NCBI GenBank assembly: GCA_948567375.1
Contig: OX419756.1
Location: 72,828,552-72,892,551 of the forward strand
Direction of reading: 5' to 3'
Length of the DNA stretch: 64,000 nt
Source: Lunularia cruciata
Lineage: Eukaryota > Streptophyta > Marchantiopsida > Lunulariales > Lunulariaceae
Below the pieces are notes generated by a model, which ran no database searches, was not told where the DNA came from, and was given only the letters and a program-made list of their open reading frames with translations. Shown here piece after piece: positions 20,645 through 32,875 of the stretch. Every line of letters begins with the position of its first letter. Position 1 is the first letter of the stretch. The translations under genes were made by a program, and so were the position numbers.

Positions 20645-22859
20645 ATAATCTGTTCAACACTGCTCTTTAACAATTTTAGATTGGTCCAGGTAATACAGCA
20701 CACCCTTTAATACTCTTGGGTGGCCGAGCACAGAGAAATGGAGGATGCAGCAAGCTAACGAGATCATGTAATTGATCAGCATTCTCTCATGTAACCTAGG
20801 GAAAATGCCCAGCTGTCACCAACTAGAGTAGGAATGCACCAATGTAATTTTTTTCAAAATTCAAACCTCAGAAAGTGCTCGGGATGTAAATTAGTAGGGG
20901 TGCAGCCAATTATGTACATGAAGGGGCACACGGGTAGACAGTAGTGTAGGCTTATGTGCAGAAACACACAAAGGTGAACGAGATAGGTTAGTTTTTCTCT
21001 TGTCCAGAATGATTCCGGAATTTTTCCTGTGACATAGTTAAATGCCCATCTGTGGAGGCAAATATCAAAATTTAAAATTCTCAACTACCGTGTCTCATGG
21101 ACATGAGAATGAACGTCTCTACTATGAATAATTTTTGCACATCTTTATAGATCAGCTGATGCTTCAATTAGGGACAAAATGTCCAGGTTGCGGTAAGTCC
21201 GGAATGCCCTGAAACATGAGGTTTTCGTCTATAGCATGTCTCTTCAGAAACCCGTGGTTAGTGGGGATGGTTTGGACAGTATATTCCAATGACAGCTTGA
21301 AATTACGCATTATTCGTCAATTCGAATTACTGTCAAACAGCTTAGACTAAATGAACTAACAATAGATTGGTATATCACGCAACGGCAACCACCTATTGCA
21401 ATGTTCTTACATTTGTGGACTACTTCAGCAAGATTACGATGTCGTGATGAGAATAGAAGACGACCAGAAAGACATGGAACTTGAAAACGAACAAACTCAA
21501 GCAAGCAGCAGTCGCTAAAGAAATTCACTCTTCCAAAGATGGGAACGTCTGTTCCACCTGGAGGAAAGCATCATGCAATCGAACTGGGTGTAAAAGGACC
21601 AAGAAGAAGAATGATGGGAAGTACTGTAGTACTGTAGCTACGAAGATGGATAGTTGGAGGACCTCTTTGGTGAGTTACACATCAGTGTCTTGTTAACGCA
21701 TGTACTGTACCAGTGTTTATCCTTGATACAACTGTTGAGTTTTTTTAGACTAATCTATACTTGCGATTTTAAACCAAATGTTCTCGTTCAAACTTTCCAA
21801 GAAAAATTCTACATAGGAAGAGAATGAAGTTGATATACGAGCACAAGTCAAGTATGTATAAGTATGTACAAAATGTGTAACTATCACAATGCAAGAAAAT
21901 TCAAACTTTTGAAGTCCGTTTCCTTTTTCTATGTGTGACGGTAGAAATCCTTCTAACATACTGAATAAAGTTAGGATACGGCAACATACAATTCCGTTAT
22001 GTCGGAAGTAAAAATTTACGTGAAAAGCAGTGAAGGAGTCGAATTAACAAATGCGAAAACTGACATAGATTCCCCGATTCGCATTCCCCTTCACCTTCTC
22101 ACTTACCATGAAAGGTCCGCCAGTCCTGAAGTGTGACTGGGATCATGACATGGCGCAGTGTCATCTGCCAAGATGGCAATAGTCCACGAAAATGACTAGA
22201 AGGAATTGACCGGGCGCCATGTCACGGGGTGATGATCCGCGGAAATATGCAGGTGGACAGAGGAAGCGTTAGAAGCCTCGATTGCTTAGAGCCTGTCCTG
22301 CAGAATTCAGCTTGTCCGCCGGAGCTGATCACATCGAGTTTGTGTGTCAATTGCTGTAAGCCTCCACGGGGAGGTTTCTATGCACAGATTCAGCTCGTTC
22401 AGACTTACAGTTTAGGTCTTGCAATGCAAATTGTTCACGACTGGGATTTGGACCGCATATTTGAAATCTTTGCTGGTCGCGTATGAATCAGTTTGAATTT
22501 GGAGGTATCATCGATAATTCTGCAGTTCTTTACGCTTTTCCTACATGTCTGGTTATATTATGTGTAGCGTGAAATTTGACGTGTGATTTTGTTGACAAAG
22601 ATGCCTTTTTTGCGGATGAAGGTGCAGGAGGTCGGCCGAGCTCTCTGTAGGGATGCAGATACTTGTTCGAAACCTCCGATCCAAGTGCCTTCTCAAGGAA
22701 TTGGTGAGTTTCTCCAATCAAATTTTTCGCTTGATCAAGTGCACAACAGCTGAAGTAGACAAAGAAAGAGTAGTAGTTGTTAGAAAGTTGTAAAACTCTG
22801 GAGTAAATTCAAGGATTTTGGTACTTTAACTCTTTTGCTTGGACACTACGAGTAGTAAT
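20645..22859. other. Trihelix 3' flank and mutase upstream region
   Basis: No convincing coding sequence. Short frames at 21481-21696 and 22229-22486 lack recognisable domains. The last few hundred bases should hold the promoter and leader of the mutase gene, but I see no decisive element. Confidence 0.5.
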
Positions 22860-25800
22860 ATGCTCGCTTTAAATTTGCTGCAGCGGGGGAGCATAATATG
22901 TTTCTCGAAAAGATTCCAGTCACATGCTCCCGACAAAAGCGCACTGAAAGCGTGGGAAGCAAGGGCCGCGAAGGAGGCTAAGGGAGACCCTTGGGAGAAG
23001 CTATCTACAACGTCTCCTGAGGTCAGATTAACTTCTGTTTTAGGTGCACTCTTTTTCGAGATGTATGAGTAATCTGATCAGAAAGACCAAGTATAGATGC
23101 ATCAAAGAGAAGTGGCTCATACCTTGCTTTCTAACTTTACAGGGTTTGGTAATTAAGCCAGTCTATTCAGCACAAGATGTACCTGAATTTGCCAAGGATG
23201 AGATGCCCGGTGTATGGCCTTACACTCGGGGTCCATATGCTAGTATGTATACAAATAATCCATGGACAATTCGTCAGTATGCGGGATTCAGGTACATGAC
23301 CATTTCCACATGTAGAGCGAGACAGCCACACCTACCTCCTATGTTGCACCTTCACCGAGTACATCATGTATTTCTTAACTGAAGGAGTCTCTCGGAGCTG
23401 GCTGAAAGTTGCAAGAGTCGAAACATACGTCAGTAGGTAAATGTGGTATTGTGTTGTTGTTTTTCCAGCACAGCTGAAGAATCAAATGCTTTTTACCGAC
23501 GCAATCTGGCAGCGGGACAGAAGGGTTTGAGCGTAGCATTTGATCTCGCCACTCATCGCGGGTATACACTCGCCCTTTGCTCTGCATCTAATTGGATCTG
23601 TTTTGACTAGTCTTCACGTTCATCATTCCCTGTAGAAATTAAACTTACAAGAGCATGTGCCTCTCACTCAGCTTTCCTTCATTTGAACGTCAACATTTCA
23701 TGGATAGACCTCTGAAGTTTGTTAGTGTAAGACTGATGACATTCTGGAGTCTACTGGCGTGAAATTGGAGGAAAATAAAAGAGAAGGAAACTGTTCAGCT
23801 CGTCTTGTAAGTGTATGGCATTGCCATTCGTTCGCAGATCTTGTCCTTCAGAAGAATTGGGATGTCCCTCAAAAGGTGTTCTGAAGAGGTTTGTCTCGCT
23901 TGTGATCTTTGACGAATGTTTCACTCTTGTGGTGGTTGCAGATATGATTCAGACCATCCAGCCGTCGTCGGTGATGTTGGTATGGCAGGTGTGGCAATCG
24001 ATTCAGTTGAAGACATGCGCCGACTATTTGATGGAATCCCACTGGACAAAATGAGTGTGTCCATGACCATGAATGGTGCCGTGTTACCAATAATGGCATT
24101 CTACATTGTTGCAGCTGAGGAACAAGGTTAGGTACCACTGCAATGTACATCAGAGCACATTCTGCAAATTCGGACAACCAACTGATCGTCTGTCAAGCAT
24201 TTCGGAACTTTCGCGGTTCTTTTATACTCACGTTGTAACATTCCAGGTAGATTGACTATCCGTGAATGTAAGTCACCGGTAAGTAAAGGTTGTGGGTATG
24301 TTGATTTCAGGGGTGGATAGAAAGCTCTTGTCAGGTACAATTCAGAATGACATTTTGAAGGAGTACATGGTCCGTAATACCTACATTTATCCACCTCCTC
24401 AATCTATGCGCATTGTGGGAGATATTATGGCATATTGTTCAAAGTACATGCCGAAGTTCAACTCCATATCTGTGTCTGGGTACCACATGCAGGAAGCTGG
24501 GGCCGACAGGTATGTTCTGGTCGGTAGTTTGGATGAGTTATTTGATCGGCCACCTTCTCTAGAGTGTCTGGAATGAAAACTTAAGGACAAGCAGATTGGC
24601 AATCAACGTGTCTTGTGTTCATAACATTTAGCTCGTCTTACGATGTCTTTAAAGACAAACAAACGTCCTCTCTAGCTTCACTTTGTAATAATGTATTGGC
24701 TGTTTCTATCACTTGCATCTCAAGCTTTTTCTCTTGTAATTGATCTATCTAGTTCTAGAAGTAGGATGAGCTTTATTTTTCGATGGCACGATAATTTCTA
24801 CTGTACATCTTGCCACCTCTGAAGTATGTTCCTTTCGTGCATGTCGTTTGAACTAGTGCTGTCGAGCTGGGTTTCACCATTGCAGACGGACTCGAGTACA
24901 TAAGATGTGGAGAAGCGGCAGGGTTGAGCGTGGATCAACTGGCTCCTAGGATTTCCTTTTTCTGGGCAATTGGGATGAACTTTTTCCTTGAGGTAACTCG
25001 TGATGTGGAAACAATTATCACTTCTGTGTATACAGAAGGGGTAGAAGGTTCTGTTGTATCTCTATGATATGAGCATTTATTTTCATATCCGATCCTATTG
25101 TGTGAACTTTCTGAAATGGGAAAGTTTTCAAATCAGAGCACACATCACATGTACCTCCTCTTTGTACATCATTTCGTGCCTGAGAACAGTTTTGAACAGA
25201 TTGCCAAGATGCGGGCAGGACGCCGCCTGTGGGCCAAGCTCGTCAAGGTATACCTTATGATCTTGATATGGAAAGCAAGTCCAAAGCTTTTAACTGGCTT
25301 ACACAACATTGTGCATTGTGCTTGTGATGTTTTCATAACACTTTGATCTTTTGTGCATGCCCTAACACAGGAGAAATTTAATCCTCAAAATGAGAAATCC
25401 ATGCTCCTACGAACCCATTGCCAGGTAAAGGTTATAAGTCAGATTCAGTTCCTGGGATGTCCTGGTTTCTCCAGAGAAGTTTTTGGCTTGGCATACTAGT
25501 AGTTACTGCACTTGTGCAACAGAGATTGCGAATGTTCTTGGGCTTTGATCGAACAAGGAAATCTCATGCTGAGCTCATTGTCATTTTGTCGAAGACATCT
25601 GGGTACAGTCTGACTGAACAAGATCCTTACAACAACATCGTACGCACAACTGTTGAGGCTATGGCTGCAGTTCTAGGGGGAACACAGTCATTACACACGA
25701 ATGCATTCGATGAGGTCCGGTAATATTCTTGACAATCCCCTGCATTTCAGGTTCCTTTTGCTCAAACAATTATATTTGGCACAACGTTTCATCTCTTGAC

Positions 25801-28535
25801 CCGTAGCTGTTTCATAAGTAGGTTTTACTACATTGATTTTGGTTCGCATGTTACATTCTGGCCAGTCCTATAAGAAAATAGATTATTAGGGATGGATAAA
25901 AATTCCGGCGTATGTATTGGTTTCATAAATGCTCAACACTAAGTAAAGTCCATGGAACTCTAAATCTTGGGGACAGTCAAAGTCTCAACTGTAGTTGCCA
26001 TGAGCGACTGCAGGCACTAGCGTTACCATCTGAGACGAGTGCAAGAATTGCCCGGAACACTCAGCTTATCTTGCAAGAAGAGACTGGTATAACCAAGGTG
26101 TGTCTGCACCTGTATAACTTATTTTCATGAATCCATCGAGTTCAATGAATTTCGCCTGTCAATTAGTTAAATCTATCAACGGTAATACTAGAACAGACGT
26201 AGGAGGCTGGTGATTGAAGTTCGATATATACCTAGTTTATAAGGTCAAGGGAATAGGCTAGTCTCCTCTGAATATAAACAAAGGGCATTGTCCGTGTGGA
26301 CGCTCCTCTTTGCAGGTTGCAGATCCGTGGGGAGGATCATATATGATGGAAGCTTTAACTGCAGAGCTAGAATCAAAAGCTCTGGAGATTATCACTGAAG
26401 TTGAAGAAGCAGGTGGAATGACCAAAGCAATCTCTTCAGGATTGCCTAAGCTGCGGATTGAAGAATGTGCGGCAAAGAAACAGGTGCAAGTCGATCATAC
26501 GACGGGGTTACGTTGTGAGATGTTAAAAACAGCCAACATGCCCAGATTGGTTTCTATTTTGTTCTTATTGCGGCTCTCGCCAAGCCCATCCGTTTCTTGT
26601 CACATGTAATTCCTCTTGAGATTTTTTGTATAACGTGGGGATAAGTGATGCGCACTGTGTAATGAACAAGGACAGGCAAACTTTTTCCCTTACCTCGTAT
26701 AGTGATTCCATTTTATACTCAGTACCTTGACGTCCCAGTCGTTTCATATGTCGAAAAACCCAGTATTCACTCCCAGATCTTTACGACAACTACAATTAGG
26801 GGTCAATTTCTTGCGTTGGATTCTGCCTTCTGGAAGAAACATCCTTCTGCAGTAGCAACTAAGTGCTGGGCTAGACTTTGAAATTGAAACTGCGGAAAGT
26901 ACTGTTACTCTATAGAAGATCTTACTAAAAAATGCCTTGTCGTACAGGCACGGATTGACAGCGGACAGGAAGTGGTGGTTGGGGTCAATAAGTATCGTCT
27001 GGCTAAGGAGGAGAAAGTTGATTTACTCTCCATTGATAATAAGACTGTTCTGAAGAGTCAGGTGGATCAGCTAGATGCCATCAGAAGTTCTCGTGATGAT
27101 GGCAGGTTAGGAACTTGAAAGCAAAGCATGAGAACCTTATTCAAATCCACATGGAAATGTTTGCTTTGATCTAGGATATTGGCTGGTTTAACCTTTTGCT
27201 CATAGTACTTGTGGATATTGCTGATGAGAGGAACTCGTCACTTGACATCAACGTTGAGCCTAAACGAGGGCATCCTCTGGGCCAACATGAGAAAGTGGAA
27301 GGATCAATGAGATTTGCAGAGAGTGTCTTGATGCACTCACTTCCAATGTCTGTCCAAATAGTCACAGGTGGCTTTCTTGAAGTGCAGGGTGCAAGATGCA
27401 ATGGATGCTCTGACAAAGGCGGCTAGGACTCCGGGCAATGAGCCCAATCTCTTGACCCTGGCGGTGGAAGCAGCAAGAGCTCGATGTACACTTGGAGAAA
27501 TTTCATATGCCCTAGAAAAAGTTTGGGGTAGACATAGAGCCCATGACAGAGTTATCAGTGGAGCATATAGGTAAGAAAATGACTGGAAGCCACGTTTATA
27601 TGCTAGTACTTGAACTTCTCACCAAAGACCACACGTACTGGAGTGCCTGGTCATTCACGGGCATTTTCCAATCTGCTCTTATGTCCATAAGTACAAGTAC
27701 TAACTTTTTGAGTATCTTTAGGCGAGCTAGGTTATTGATATCTGAACTGAGTTGCTGATTGATGACGACAGTGGTGAGTACAAAGGAGCTGTGGATGACA
27801 TCTCATTTGCAAGGGAAAAAGTTGTAGAGTTTGCAAAGCTGACAGGGAGGCGTCCCCGTATTCTTATAGCAAAGATGGGTCAGGATGGTCATGACCGTGG
27901 AGCTAAGGTTTGACTACATCTTTACTTTAAATGATTGGGATGAAGGCAAGTTTTAGGGGGCTGGAGTGTCAATGACCGTGCTGGTCGTATTTTGGTGCAG
28001 AAATTTTGATTACATTTGCATTTAAACATCTGTGTCTAATACATGCGCTCATTACCCGGGGTCCTCGTGATGAGAAACCGAATTCCGTAACCATCTGAAA
28101 TGGGTTGACCTTATCATTTTGATACATTATAGCATTAGTAGCGACACTGATTACCCTGTTTCGTCTATGCTTCTTTAGGTTATTGCAACAGGCTTAGCGG
28201 ACCTGGGATTTGATGTGGATATTGGACCCCTTTTCCAAACACCGAAGCTGGTAGCAAAACAGGCGATGGAAGCAGATGTGCATGCAATTGGTGTCAGCTC
28301 ACAAGCAGCAGGTCATAAAGTCTTGGTTCCTCAGCTCATCCAAGAATTGAAGGAGCAAGATATGGGCGAGGTAACAGTGATTGTTGGAGGTGTTATTCCT
28401 CCAGACGATTATGAGTTTCTATACGAACAAGGGGTGGCCTGTATATTTGGACCAGGGACTGCCATACCCAAAGCAGCTGTGGACATTGTGGCTAAGCTAA
28501 CACCGAGGAAGGAGCTACAAGAGAGTGTTGTCTAA
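22860..28535 (+). CDS. MUT: Methylmalonyl-CoA mutase, B12-dependent, mitochondrial
   Basis: Interconverts (R)-methylmalonyl-CoA and succinyl-CoA with adenosylcobalamin, the last step of propionyl-CoA breakdown. Fifteen exons join in phase with GT-AG borders: 22860-23021, 23143-23291, 23469-23561, 23942-24126, 24311-24509, 24857-24992, 25200-25247, 25371-25424, 25595-25714, 26014-26097, 26316-26483, 26948-27105, 27388-27570, 27772-27907, 28179-28535. They give 743 aa, close to the ~750 of the human enzyme. Residues 1-25 are an Arg-containing mitochondrial presequence ([10 protein letters not shown]...SKRFQSHA). The substrate barrel carries YPF-type [22 protein letters not shown]-like signature (here [13 protein letters not shown]) and [10 protein letters not shown]. 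The B12 domain has D618-x-H620-x-x-G623, with His620 as the predicted lower cobalt ligand, plus V-I-V-G-G-V-I-P and F-G-P-G-T. Flowering plants lack this gene. Confidence 0.97.
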
Positions 28536-31500
28536 TAACCTAAAAGTTCTCTTCAGACACTCTCCCACGCGAAAGCACCGACTGAATCCGTGTTGTATAT
28601 ATAAGACAAATGATTTTAGCGTACTCATAGAAAGCTCTAGCGGTGCTCAAATATCTGGGCGACTACCAAGACTTGTCATGGTAAAACCAATTTGCTCATG
28701 ATTGATTCTGCTACGCTGTAGGAAGTAGGTTCTGTTTGTCCCTCCCAAAATAGATGTCTAGTGTCCGAGGAGAGATGGTGCTTCTCCACCTTATGTCGAC
28801 AGCTCTGTTAGCCCCAGCCAAGAAATAAGTAAAAATTTATGTTAAGGGGTTCCTTTGTGAGATCACAACCTAGAACCATGTACAGATGATCTTATGGTGT
28901 ACAGTGGATATAATTTAAATACAAAGGTTGGACGATTGACAGGGTGGTAAGGTTTCTTCAGATCAGAGATGTCAATACCTCGGTCTATCTTGCAGATTTG
29001 ACATCGAGATACGAAAGAGGGCTTGCTTATAGAAGGTCCGGATTTACTCATTTGGTACCGTACAACGAGCTTTCCACCGTTCGACTATGTCGTACGTCGC
29101 AAGGGTTTACGCTCTTAGAACTTCCATTCCATTTTCGACGTACTGTTGAAAATATAACCAACTCCGTGTCACCCAACACCAGAAGCTCGTTGCCGTTCTG
29201 TTTCGGAGAGTGGGAGAAAGGGAGGGTGGCGGTAGTGTCTTAGGAGATACTGTCCCCCGTTTGCCATGCTATAGCTAAGTACCCTGTGAAGTTCCGCGAC
29301 TCTGTGCTCCGGAGTTCATCCCGGATATCGTGACATATGAATAAGAATGAGTTATACACACTCATGTGCTAAGTCCTGCTGCCCCTCAAGCTGTTCATTC
29401 ATTATTATATCTTCCCAGGCATCACTTCAAATCTTTTTCTTCACTCCGAGTATTACGACACACAGCACTTGGTACTTGCAGACCTCTGCAAGGCAGAAGA
29501 GCTACACAGAAAGTCGGTACAGGGTGTACGAGTCCTATCCAACCGTTTGAGCACTATGTGGAAATTGTTGGGAGCATCCTGTTTCCGGGCAGACTCTGAA
29601 TGAAAAATCTCCCACTTTTGAGTGTTTTGGTTGTTCCAGACTTTTGCTGTCATCAAGCTTGTCAGGTTAATACGATAAGACCGTGAGAGTCTTTGTACTT
29701 TCGATAGTCTTTTGACGCCGAACTCATGCTCTCAATAAGCCTGTCAAATTAGAACGATAGCCTATTCCCCTTTCATTTCGTTAAGTTTGTACTTCGTTCA
29801 TGAAGTTCATGGACGCAAATCGAGACCAGACTCAGCATTGGCTGCTAATTACTTGTTCTCTGTCCTCCGATGCAAACACCCGAGTCTTCGTGTAACTTTC
29901 ATTCATGTGGTAACACGATTACTTGCTGTTCTACAGCAGATCTCCCACTTTTGACTCTGGTTTTGTTGTCCAGCTCTGGCCCTGGTTGTGTTCTTATTTG
30001 CGTTACCATATCGCAGTTGGCACTGGTACCAGTACCGACTCTTGCTATAACGTACTCACATTATTGTCTCTGCACTTTTTCACTTACGCAAGTTGCCCCT
30101 GGGCCAAAAAAAATCACACGATATACAACCACTTGTGTATAATCCCTCTGTTTCAGTTCTCACAACTGATCACGATCCACGATATGTGGTTTCCCACACC
30201 CATTCCAGAGCAGATTTGCCAAACCCAGAAAGATCTAGCTTTTGCAAAGTCTTTGCACGAACTTCGTGCGGGAAATCTGTGCACAAAGTTGATGATTCTG
30301 TCTCAGCTTCTATCGAAGTCAAGAGTCTTTTTTTAGGCACTTGCTGCTCTCGTGAACGTTTGTTGCGGTTGGCCACATTAGATCAGTATTGACTTTCACT
30401 TAAGTTGTTGTGAACCTACTCGCCAAGTTATGATTGTTATATAATGATTACCTAGAAGTGAACTGAAAATTGTGGTAATTATACGAGCTTTAGAGTTCAA
30501 AGTATGTTCTTATATTTGCCTTGACGTCATTATATGAGCACGAGTTTCTAAAATGGTCTTCCGTTAACCCCAAAGTATGTGGTCTCATGTGATGAGATGG
30601 ATCACTCAAGTCAGAATCTACAATTTCATTTTCTTTTTATTTTCATTGCGAATAAAATTTACCTGTTAATTGAAAAGAGAATTTAGTCAAGAGTTTGACA
30701 CTCTTCTGTTCTTCTAATTTCCTATCAATTTCACAAATCACTTGAGACCAAAGATCGTATGGGGCCCTTGTAATATCGAGATAATATTGTCAGTTATAAC
30801 TTTCACACAGATTTTGCCATTTTGTTGTTTTCCTTTTCACATAGCTTTTCATTGTTTTTATGTGTTTACGTTATGCATTCTTTGAGTATAATTTAGTAAA
30901 AAAATGTCTTGAGCATCTTTTGTGACCTCTAAGTTGTAATGGAGCTGTCATCTTCAAGCTTTATTCCCTACTTAAGATAAGAACGGCAGACAGCGAATTA
31001 TTTAACCTGGTAATCTAGGTTTTTATAGATATATCCCGCTGCTCTTTCTCTCCTTTTTCTTTTTTACTTAAATTTCTTCTATATTATATATTATTGAGTT
31101 TTCTTGTCAAATCCCTTAAATACTTTCCATTTAAGAAAAATTCCGTCCCAAACTTATCAAGAGTTTTTATCTACACTAAGATCTTCAATAGCATAGGATC
31201 TTTCTAAATAATCCAGTATACGTTTGGACACTATGGGACTATTTTTCAACATAACCTCAAATATGTATCGGGCCGTCAAAAACACGTGGAAAATTTTGTT
31301 ACACCGTAATCCATTAGCTTACAACTAAGGTAAAAAAAATTAAGTGGAAACTCTTGTTACAGCATAATCCAATAGCTTACCATGTAAGATAAAAATCGTA
31401 GATCAAATCAATTACAATGTAGTGAAATGATATAGTCCGTCCATTGATGACTTTAAAACAGAACACATAATCTGGACCGTTGATGTAATCCCCAGTCGTT

Positions 31501-31840
31501 AGCGACGTTTTCGAGTTGACTGAAAGCCGCGCAAGAAACATGTAATGAGAGAGTCTCGGTGACCAGCTTCATGCACGTGACGGCTGAGCGACGTAGCAGT
31601 GAGCTTCTCTTGAAGGGCAGGTGTGGGGATGTACCAGAACAGCAAATAGATAGAGATTACATTCTCGCACACCGCCACCAACCTTTGGCGGACGAGCTGA
31701 AGATTCTTAATCTCCTCAGAAGCTTTCGTGGGATGTATGGATATCGGTGTAATGGATTGAGATGGGGTGGAAAGGAGGTACAGCATAGAGTGTATGATCA
31801 CGGTGGGGGAGTACAAAGAGCTCGTCTCCATGAGCTCCTG
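28536..31840. other. Mutase 3' flank and intergenic region
   Basis: Many short frames but none with a recognisable domain or consistent splice sites. AT content rises from about 30.4 kb. Nothing further assigned. Confidence 0.5.
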
Positions 31841-31854
31841 TGTGTAATAGATAT

Positions 31855-31860
31855 CACGTG
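31855..31860 (+). promoter_or_regulatory. G-box upstream of the PAR1-like gene
   Basis: CACGTG within TATCACGTGGTG, about 155 bases before the ATG. This is a perfect palindromic G-box of the type bound by plant bHLH and bZIP factors. The role is inferred from position only. Confidence 0.35.
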
Positions 31861-32015
31861 GTGTACTTAAAGATTGAATTCGGAGATTGGTTGATGTACT
31901 TCTCACAGAGTTTAGTCGAGCAGTCTAGGATCGTTCCAGCTATTGTACTGCCTGTCGTCGTGGAAGTCGTATGCCTGGATTTCCGTTCCAGGTTTAATTT
32001 TGCAGAGCGGAAGCC

Positions 32016-32489
32016 ATGGTTACCCAATGTAGTATACTCCTGATTCTTCCTCTCTGTTTGCGAGCGATGGACTTGGTACAATCATACTCGACGCTCAGCT
32101 GTGATATGCTACCTGCTGAAGAGTGCGCATTTGCCGTGGACTCGGCTGGAAGGCGATGCGTTCTCCTAGATTTTCAGCATCTCCAAAGATGTGAGACTTC
32201 GGACGTTTTAGTAGGGGAAGAGAGTCCGACGGAATACATCGAGAACGAACAATGCGCTAACGCTTGCGGCGTTCACAAAATGACTGTCGGATTCCCTTCG
32301 TTCTCCATCCTGTCGACCGATACAAGCTTCATGTCAATGCTTTGTTCTTGGGACTGCAAGAAGAACTGCCCCAATCTCGTCGATTTTTTCAGCGCTTTGG
32401 CGATGGTGGAAAGAAACCGAGAACTCCGATGCCCTGATTCAACATTGCAACGACCGGATACACAAATCCAATCGTCTGATTCCAGTTAG
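32016..32489 (+). CDS. PAR1 family secreted Cys-rich protein
   Basis: A single open exon of 157 codons. The N-terminus (residues 1-23) has a hydrophobic run (ILLILPLCL) fitting a signal peptide. The mature part follows the PAR1 (photoassimilate-responsive protein 1) pattern: C-x3-L-P-x3-C-A-F-A-V, G-R-R-C-V-L, C-E-T-S-x-V, Y-I-E-x-E-x-C-x-x-A-C-G-V, L-C-S-x-x-C, and N-C-P-N-L-V-D. Eleven or more Cys suggest disulphides in an extracellular protein. The biochemical function of PAR1 proteins is not established; tobacco PAR1 responds to sugar accumulation. The C-terminal tail is shorter than in Arabidopsis relatives, and a downstream exon cannot be excluded. Confidence 0.9.
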   Translation: MVTQCSILLILPLCLRAMDLVQSYSTLSCDMLPAEECAFAVDSAGRRCVLLDFQHLQRCETSDVLVGEESPTEYIENEQCANACGVHKMTVGFPSFSILSTDTSFMSMLCSWDCKKNCPNLVDFFSALAMVERNRELRCPDSTLQRPDTQIQSSDSS

Positions 32490-32763
32490 CAGCATTTTCT
32501 GAACCAATCCTGAAAGCTCGTCGATGATTAATTCAGTCGAGGAGTAAATTGTACGATATCAACGCTGTTTCTCGCATTCACTGTAACACGGTGATTGGCA
32601 ACTGCCTCTATCTCAGATCAGATTCACTAGACTCAGCAGGACTGCACTCGAGTCGCTGGTTTCAATCAACAGTCAATCGTTCTATCTTTTTAGTTCTGCT
32701 CTCATATCTCGTAACAATTCTTTCACTCTAGTTGAGTTCTCTTAGTGGCACGATAAGGAATAA
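32490..32763. other. 3' flank of the PAR1-like gene
   Basis: No gene or repeat recognised; probably includes the 3' UTR. Confidence 0.4.
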
Positions 32764-32875
32764 GGCGACGGCGTAGGAAAAACGAAGGATGGGAAGACCC
32801 CATCAAGCCGAACAAGGGAGAGACCAAACAGATAACATGGGGCTAAGCCCCATGTTACCTGGGGGACACGATAAG
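32764..32875 (-). mobile_element. LINE 3' UTR fragment, minus strand
   Basis: The reverse complement matches the tail at 47650-47740 (GATGGGGTCTTCCCATCCT, then TGTTCGGCTTGATGG-like and GTAACATGGGGCTTAGCCCC). It contains an 11-bp perfect stem at 32833-32857 (arms around GGGGC/GCCCC with a TAA loop). No coding part is left. Confidence 0.75.

Noticed and set aside
22229-22486. Upstream coding exon for the mutase
   Set aside because: The frame has no similarity to mutase N-termini, and the ATG at 22860 already gives a full presequence and family-length protein.
22860-28535. Bacterial contamination as the source of the mutase gene
   Set aside because: Fourteen introns with GT-AG borders and consistent phases, a mitochondrial presequence and plant genes on both sides argue for a eukaryotic nuclear gene.
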